A stretch of DNA of 64,000 bases from Muribaculum gordoncarteri. Its GTDB lineage: Bacteria; Bacteroidota; Bacteroidia; Bacteroidales; Muribaculaceae. This document shows positions 59,312 to 64,000 of this stretch, piece by piece (the first letter of the stretch is position 1; each line of letters opens with the position of its first letter). Below the pieces are notes generated by a model. The model ran no database searches and was not told the origin of the DNA. It saw only the letters and a list, made by a program, of their open reading frames with translations. The stretch lies in the NCBI RefSeq assembly GCF_004803695.1, contig NZ_CP039393.1, positions 3,038,001-3,102,000 on the forward strand, in the 5' to 3' direction. A program made the translations under genes and the position numbers.

Positions 59312-60772
59312 ATGAAATCCCTCTCACAACTCCTTTCACCATTGATGGTTGAAGAAATAATCGGCAGCGATGACAAAATCATCACCGATGTAGTAAGTGA
59401 CTCACGTAAAGTTACCACAGGCTCGCTGTTTGTGGCTGTGCGCGGTACTACCGTCGACGGCCACTCGTTCATTCCTTTGCTTCAGTACAGCGGTGTAGCC
59501 GCCATTGTGTGTGAGGAGTTTCCCGAGTTCATCGAGTCGTCGATCACCTATATCAAGGTGAGCGACAGCGCCGTGGCTCTCGGATATCTTGCCTCGGAAT
59601 GGTGGGACAACCCTTCGCGCAAATTGAATCTCGTAGGCGTGACGGGTACAAACGGAAAAACCACCACCGCCACTCTTATCTATGAGATGGCACGACTCAT
59701 GGGATATAAGGCCGGACTGCTCTCGACGGTGTGCAACTATGTCGAGGACGAGGCCATACCTACCAATCAGACAACTCCCGACCCGCTTACAATAAACGCG
59801 CTGCTGCACCGCATGGTGGAAGCCGGATGCGATTACGCGTCGATGGAAGTGAGCTCACATGCCGCTCATCAGCATCGCATCGCCGGACTGCACTTCGCCG
59901 GCGGCGTGTTCTCCAACCTCACCCGCGACCACCTTGACTATCACAAGACCGTCGAGGCCTATCTTGCAGCCAAGAAGTCGTTCTTTGACGGACTGCCGTC
60001 GACGGCTTTCGCTCTCACCAACATCGACGATAAGGTGGGCGAGGTAATTGTGCAGAACACCAAGGCCCGTAAGTACACCTACTCGTTGCGCTCGCGCGCC
60101 GATTTCACCGGACGCATAATCGAGAGCCGACTCGACGGAACCACTATGTCGTTCAACGGCCGTGATGTGGAGGTGCTGTTTACTGGCAAGTTCAACGCCT
60201 ACAACCTTACGGCAGTCTACGGCGTGTCGATTCTTCTCGGTTGGCCGCTTGAGGAGGTGCTCGTAGGCATGAGCCGCCTTGTGCCCGTGGCGGGACGCTT
60301 CCAGGCTTTCCACTCGCCCAAGGGCTATACAGCGATTGTCGACTATGCCCACACTCCCGATGCCGTTGTCAACGTGCTTCAGGCTATACGCGAGGTGATA
60401 GGCAACCGTGGCTCCATCATCACCGTGGTTGGTGCCGGCGGTAACCGTGACAAGGGCAAGCGACCCATAATGGCGCGTGAGGCCGCATTGCGCAGCGACC
60501 GGCTCATCCTCACTTCCGACAATCCCCGCTTTGAGGAGCCTGGCGACATACTCCGTGACATGGAGGAGGGACTCGACATCGAGGGTCGCAAGAAGTCGCT
60601 CAGCATCGTCGACCGTCGCGAGGCCATACGCGCTGCAGCCGCTTTCGCTCAGCCGGGCGATGTGATACTTATTGCCGGAAAGGGCCATGAGGACTATCAG
60701 GAAATAAAAGGGGTGAAGCATCACTTTGACGACCGTGAAGTTGTCAAGGAGGTGTTTGCCTGTGAATCATAA
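59312..60772 (+). CDS. murE: UDP-MurNAc-Ala-Glu:meso-diaminopimelate ligase
   Basis: A 486-residue Mur ligase. The N-domain is about 1-100, the ATP P-loop [14 protein letters not shown] lies near 110, and substrate residues TTPDPLTIN and [13 protein letters not shown] follow. The C-terminal DNPR motif in [11 protein letters not shown] is the marker for meso-DAP, not lysine, so the cell wall is of the DAP type. It adds the third amino acid of the stem peptide in the cytosol. Standard place between ftsI and mraY (no murF in between, as often in Bacteroidota). Confidence 0.97.
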   Translation: MKSLSQLLSPLMVEEIIGSDDKIITDVVSDSRKVTTGSLFVAVRGTTVDGHSFIPLLQYSGVAAIVCEEFPEFIESSITYIKVSDSAVALGYLASEWWDNPSRKLNLVGVTGTNGKTTTATLIYEMARLMGYKAGLLSTVCNYVEDEAIPTNQTTPDPLTINALLHRMVEAGCDYASMEVSSHAAHQHRIAGLHFAGGVFSNLTRDHLDYHKTVEAYLAAKKSFFDGLPSTAFALTNIDDKVGEVIVQNTKARKYTYSLRSRADFTGRIIESRLDGTTMSFNGRDVEVLFTGKFNAYNLTAVYGVSILLGWPLEEVLVGMSRLVPVAGRFQAFHSPKGYTAIVDYAHTPDAVVNVLQAIREVIGNRGSIITVVGAGGNRDKGKRPIMAREAALRSDRLILTSDNPRFEEPGDILRDMEEGLDIEGRKKSLSIVDRREAIRAAAAFAQPGDVILIAGKGHEDYQEIKGVKHHFDDREVVKEVFACES

Positions 60773-60791
60773 CCTCACTTAATTTAAGGAG

Positions 60792-62051
60792 ATGCTCTAC
60801 TATCTGTTTGACTATCTTGAAAAGTTTGACATTCCCGGTGCAAGGTTGATGGACTACATCACCTTCCGCTCCGGTGCCGCTCTTGTATTGTCGTTGTTTA
60901 TTGCCATCGTTTTCGGCCGTCGCATAATCGACCGTCTGCAGCTGATGCAGGTAGGCGAGATAATTCGTGACCTCGGCCTTGAAGGGCAGATGAAGAAGAC
61001 GGGAACCCCCACTATGGGAGGCGTCATCATAATAATGTCGATTCTGATTCCCTGCCTGCTCATCGGTAATCTCTCCAATGTCTACATGATATTGATGATT
61101 GTCGCTACGCTGTGGCTCGGAACTCTTGGATTCCTTGACGACTATATAAAGGTGGCGCGTCGCGACAAGGACGGCCTTAAGGGCAAATTCAAGATAGTGG
61201 GACAGGTGGGCCTCGGACTCATCGTGGGCCTCACGATGGTGTTCAGCCCCGAAGTGGTAATGCGCGAAAACATCGAGGTGGAGAATGTGGAAAATCACGA
61301 AGTGGTGATAACCTACGAGCCTGAGAATGTTAAGTCGGCGCAGACGACCATCCCCTTTGTTAAAAACAACAACTTCGACTATGCCTATCTCACGCAGTGG
61401 ATGGGCAAGTATGCCGTTACAGGCGGTTGGATTCTGTTTGTGCTCGTGACGATATTCGTTGTCACTGCGACATCCAACGGCGCCAACCTCACCGACGGCC
61501 TTGACGGCCTTGCCACAGGCACATCGGCGATTATTGGTGTGGCCCTTGCCATTATGGCCTATCTCGGCGGTAACATCATCTACTCCTCCTACCTTAATAT
61601 AATGTATATTCCGGGGTCGGAGGAGCTTGTGGTCTACATGGCCGCATTCATCGGAGCCTTGATAGGCTTCCTATGGTATAACGCCTATCCCGCCCAGGTA
61701 TTTATGGGCGATACGGGCAGCCTCACTTTGGGAGGTATAATAGCGGTCTTTGCAATTCTCATTCGCAAGGAGCTGCTGTTGCCCATCCTTTGCGCTATAT
61801 TCTTCATCGAGGATCTCTCGGTGATAATTCAGGTGGCTTACTTCAAGCTGACCAAGCGCAAATACGGTGAAGGTCGCAGGGTGTTCAAGATGACGCCTCT
61901 GCATCATCACTATCAGAAGGCCGGCAATACGGTTCCGGCGCTGATTCAGCGGCCTTTCATCCCCATTCCCGAGTCCAAGATTGTAACCCGATTCTGGATT
62001 GTGGGCATAATGCTTGCCGTTATAACTTTTGTGACATTGAAAATACGATAG
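60792..62051 (+). CDS. mraY: Phospho-MurNAc-pentapeptide translocase
   Basis: A 419-residue polytopic inner-membrane enzyme that makes lipid I. It is longer than the E. coli enzyme (360) because of a loop of about 50 residues (positions 150-210) after the fourth helix, a feature I recall from Bacteroidota MraY proteins. Signatures are intact: [38 protein letters not shown] (active-site Asp pair), [10 protein letters not shown] and MTPLHHHYQ. It starts 20 bases after murE. Confidence 0.97.
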   Translation: MLYYLFDYLEKFDIPGARLMDYITFRSGAALVLSLFIAIVFGRRIIDRLQLMQVGEIIRDLGLEGQMKKTGTPTMGGVIIIMSILIPCLLIGNLSNVYMILMIVATLWLGTLGFLDDYIKVARRDKDGLKGKFKIVGQVGLGLIVGLTMVFSPEVVMRENIEVENVENHEVVITYEPENVKSAQTTIPFVKNNNFDYAYLTQWMGKYAVTGGWILFVLVTIFVVTATSNGANLTDGLDGLATGTSAIIGVALAIMAYLGGNIIYSSYLNIMYIPGSEELVVYMAAFIGALIGFLWYNAYPAQVFMGDTGSLTLGGIIAVFAILIRKELLLPILCAIFFIEDLSVIIQVAYFKLTKRKYGEGRRVFKMTPLHHHYQKAGNTVPALIQRPFIPIPESKIVTRFWIVGIMLAVITFVTLKIR

Positions 62052-62071
62052 AAGAACTTTAATACAAGACT

Positions 62072-63415
62072 ATGAATAAAAAGATTGTAGTTCTCGGTGG
62101 TGGTGAAAGCGGTGTCGGAGCCGCAATTCTTGCCAAGGATAAAGGAATGGATGTGTTTTTGTCGGACTACGGCAAAATCGCGCCTCACTATAAGCAACAG
62201 CTGATCGACGAGGGAATCGCCTGGGAAGAGGGCGGTCATGATGAGTCGCGCATACTTGCGGCCGATGAGGTGATCAAGAGCCCCGGAATCGCTCCCACGG
62301 CTCCCATAATGGTGAAGATTGCCGAGCGCGGCATACCGGTAATTTCGGAAATCGAGTTTGCCGGACGATACACCGATGCCAAGATGGTGTGCATAACGGG
62401 AAGTAACGGTAAGACTACCACAACGCTTCTCACCTACCACATTCTCAAGAACGCCGGTATCAATGTCGGCCTTGCGGGAAATGTGGGTAGCAGCCTCGCC
62501 CTTCAGGTGGCCCGCGAGCATCATGATGTCTACGTGATTGAGCTGAGCAGCTTCCAGCTTGAGAATATGTATGAATTCAAGGCCAATATCGCCGTGATGC
62601 TTAACATAACGCCCGACCATCTCGACCGCTACGACTATAAGATGCAGAACTATGTCAACGCCAAGTTCCGCATAATCCGAAACCTCACTCCCGAGGATGC
62701 CTTCATCTTCTGGCAGGACGACCCCGTGATTCAGGCTCAGCTGCGTCAGGTGACTACCGAGGCCCGGATGTATCCCTTCAGCGAACATCTCGAAAAGGAT
62801 GTCGACGCATATATCGACGCTGACGACGAACTGGTACTCAATACTTCCCACACTTCGTTGAAAATGCCTCGCAATCATCTTGCCTTGCACGGATTGCACA
62901 ATCTCTACAACTCCATGGCGGCAGGTCTGTCGGCCTGTCTGCTCGACATACGCAAGGAGGACATACGCCGCGCTCTTGAGGACTTTGAGGGCGTTGAGCA
63001 TCGCCTTGAATATGTAGCCACTGTCAACGGTGTGCGTTACATAAACGACTCAAAGGCTACCAATGTCAACTCATGCTGGTATGCTCTTGAAAGCATGCCC
63101 AAGGGCGTAGTGCTCATCCTTGGCGGCAAGGACAAGGGCAATGATTATACCGAGATAGAGTCTCTCGTAAAGGAGAAGGTGAAGGCCATCGTGTGCATGG
63201 GCAAGGACAATGCCAAGCTGCTCGATTTCTTCACTGGCAAGGTCGATGCCATATACGACACCCACTCACTGCAGGATGCCGTCGACACTTGTGCCGCTAT
63301 AGCCGCATCGGGCGACACGGTGCTGCTGTCGCCCTGCTGTGCAAGCTTCGACCTGTTCAGCAGCTACGAGGACCGAGGCCGTCAGTTCAAGGATGCCGTA
63401 AAACGCCTCAAATAA
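62072..63415 (+). CDS. murD: UDP-MurNAc-L-alanine:D-glutamate ligase
   Basis: A 447-residue Mur ligase adding D-Glu to UDP-MurNAc-L-Ala. The N-terminal Rossmann-like start VVLGGGESGVGAAILAKDKG binds the UDP part. The P-loop ITGSNGKTTTTLLTYH lies near 110, and ELSSFQLENM and NITPDHLDRYDY are the family's catalytic stretches. The C-domain has YINDSKATNVNSCWYAL and LILGGKDKGNDY. It follows mraY by 21 bases and precedes ftsW by 39, in normal dcw order. Confidence 0.97.
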   Translation: MNKKIVVLGGGESGVGAAILAKDKGMDVFLSDYGKIAPHYKQQLIDEGIAWEEGGHDESRILAADEVIKSPGIAPTAPIMVKIAERGIPVISEIEFAGRYTDAKMVCITGSNGKTTTTLLTYHILKNAGINVGLAGNVGSSLALQVAREHHDVYVIELSSFQLENMYEFKANIAVMLNITPDHLDRYDYKMQNYVNAKFRIIRNLTPEDAFIFWQDDPVIQAQLRQVTTEARMYPFSEHLEKDVDAYIDADDELVLNTSHTSLKMPRNHLALHGLHNLYNSMAAGLSACLLDIRKEDIRRALEDFEGVEHRLEYVATVNGVRYINDSKATNVNSCWYALESMPKGVVLILGGKDKGNDYTEIESLVKEKVKAIVCMGKDNAKLLDFFTGKVDAIYDTHSLQDAVDTCAAIAASGDTVLLSPCCASFDLFSSYEDRGRQFKDAVKRLK

Positions 63416-63454
63416 ACTATAAACCCTACTCTCTCACGCTTAACACCTTAAAAA

Positions 63455-64000
63455 ATGGAAGCCACTGAATCAGCCCCCGCATCAGGTGCTCATGTAGCCG
63501 AGGCAAAGCCTGCGATAACCTATAAACGACACGGCGACAAGTCGATATGGGGTATATTCATAACATTGTGTATCATCTCGGTAATCGAGCTCTACAGCGC
63601 ATCGAGCCGTGAGGTCGCCGCAGCCGGAGTCTACGGCCCCATAATGCGTCACTGTTTCCTGTTGGGAATGGGTGTGTGCATCGTGTTGCTGCTTGAGAGG
63701 CTGCATTACAAGGCATTTTTTGCCTGTGCATGGGTCATCGCGTTCCTGAGTATGGGCATGATGCTCTATGTCACTCTTTTCGGAGAGATTGTCAACGGTG
63801 CGCGGCGTAGTTTCAGTCTTATGGGTATAACGATTCAGCCGTCGGAGTTCATCAAGTTGTCGGCCGTGCTCGTTATCGCTCAGATAATGTCGAAGTCGCA
63901 GCGACCCAAGGCCATCGGTGTGCGCACACAGGGCGTTGTCCTGTCGGCCATCATGGTGCTGCTGTTCGGCGGATTGCTGTTCAAGCAGGGATTGACCAAT
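63455..64000 (+). CDS. ftsW: FtsW peptidoglycan polymerase, N-terminal part
   Basis: 182 codons from the ATG at 63455 to the window edge, with the frame still open. A cytosolic tail of about 28 residues is followed by the first helices of the SEDS fold (WGIFITLCIISVIELYSASS, then HCFLLGMGVCIVLLLERL). The SEDS signature NGARRSFSLMGITIQPSEFI appears at about residues 109-128. Position directly after murD in a dcw cluster distinguishes FtsW from RodA. It polymerises septal glycan with FtsI. Confidence 0.93.
   Translation, partial: MEATESAPASGAHVAEAKPAITYKRHGDKSIWGIFITLCIISVIELYSASSREVAAAGVYGPIMRHCFLLGMGVCIVLLLERLHYKAFFACAWVIAFLSMGMMLYVTLFGEIVNGARRSFSLMGITIQPSEFIKLSAVLVIAQIMSKSQRPKAIGVRTQGVVLSAIMVLLFGGLLFKQGLTN

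Overview
The window is a stretch of core-type chromosome from a member of the Bacteroidales (phylum Bacteroidota). A Muribaculaceae-like gut bacterium fits best, but the family is inferred from overall character, not from a marker gene. The evidence for the phylum is direct: a SusC/SusD/SusE/SusF locus, GH97 and GH2 enzymes with secretion signals, a dcw cluster whose MurE carries the DNPR (meso-DAP) motif, and repeated promoters of the Bacteroidota form TTTG-N19-21-TAnnTTTG (for example TTTG-N20-TATCTTTG at 9872-9903). No transposase, integrase, phage module or CRISPR array is visible.

Layout. 1-2976 is a decaying patch: a truncated M48 peptidase at the edge, then relics of an AraC regulator, a nitroreductase and a flavodoxin-type reductase, each with an internal deletion, mixed with an intact membrane protein and a sugar O-acetyltransferase. 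2984-4111 is a repeat-bounded cassette around one basic, proline-rich protein with a phage-type (DUF6291-like) N-terminus. 4296-14350 holds a secreted GH10 xylanase-CE1 esterase fusion, a dipeptide epimerase, a phosphoethanolamine transferase, a C69 dipeptidase, queF-queC, and a membrane-anchored HTH protein next to a small secreted protein. 14467-26370 holds a GH97 alpha-glucosidase, a TolC/HlyD/two-permease efflux operon without an ATPase, a PiT phosphate transporter with a PhoU-like tail, and an OmpR-type two-component system with a 33-bp tandem duplication upstream.

26442-36324 is mostly minus-strand: GH2 beta-galactosidase, a SurA_N/PpiD-like folding factor, metK behind a probable SAM-sensing leader, an HD-domain protein, ilvE and an aspartic protease. 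Two identical tRNA-Val genes follow. 36848-41657 holds purB, a pseudouridine synthase with a long Gly/Asn/Arg/Gln-rich tail, and asnS. 42115-49272 is a susCDEF-type glycan uptake locus. 49486-55678 holds a DJ-1/PfpI protein, the overlapping operon polyferredoxin-thyA-folA, an MsbA-like exporter, rpiB and a cysteine-free sirtuin. 55851-64000 is the dcw cluster (rsmH, ftsL-like, ftsI, murE, mraY, murD, ftsW partial).

Working together: the secreted xylanase-esterase, GH97, GH2 and SusCDEF proteins support plant and starch-like glycan foraging, although the Sus locus has no enzyme beside it. PiT plus the two-component system may form a phosphate-response unit. The window ends inside peptidoglycan synthesis and division genes. 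I did not find a clearly new multi-gene system. The strongest candidates for novelty are the repeat-bounded DUF6291-like cassette, the shared 27-bp repeat at 381 and 33493, the 11-bp-periodic tandem repeat upstream of the response regulator, and the hairpin that abuts the PiT start codon.
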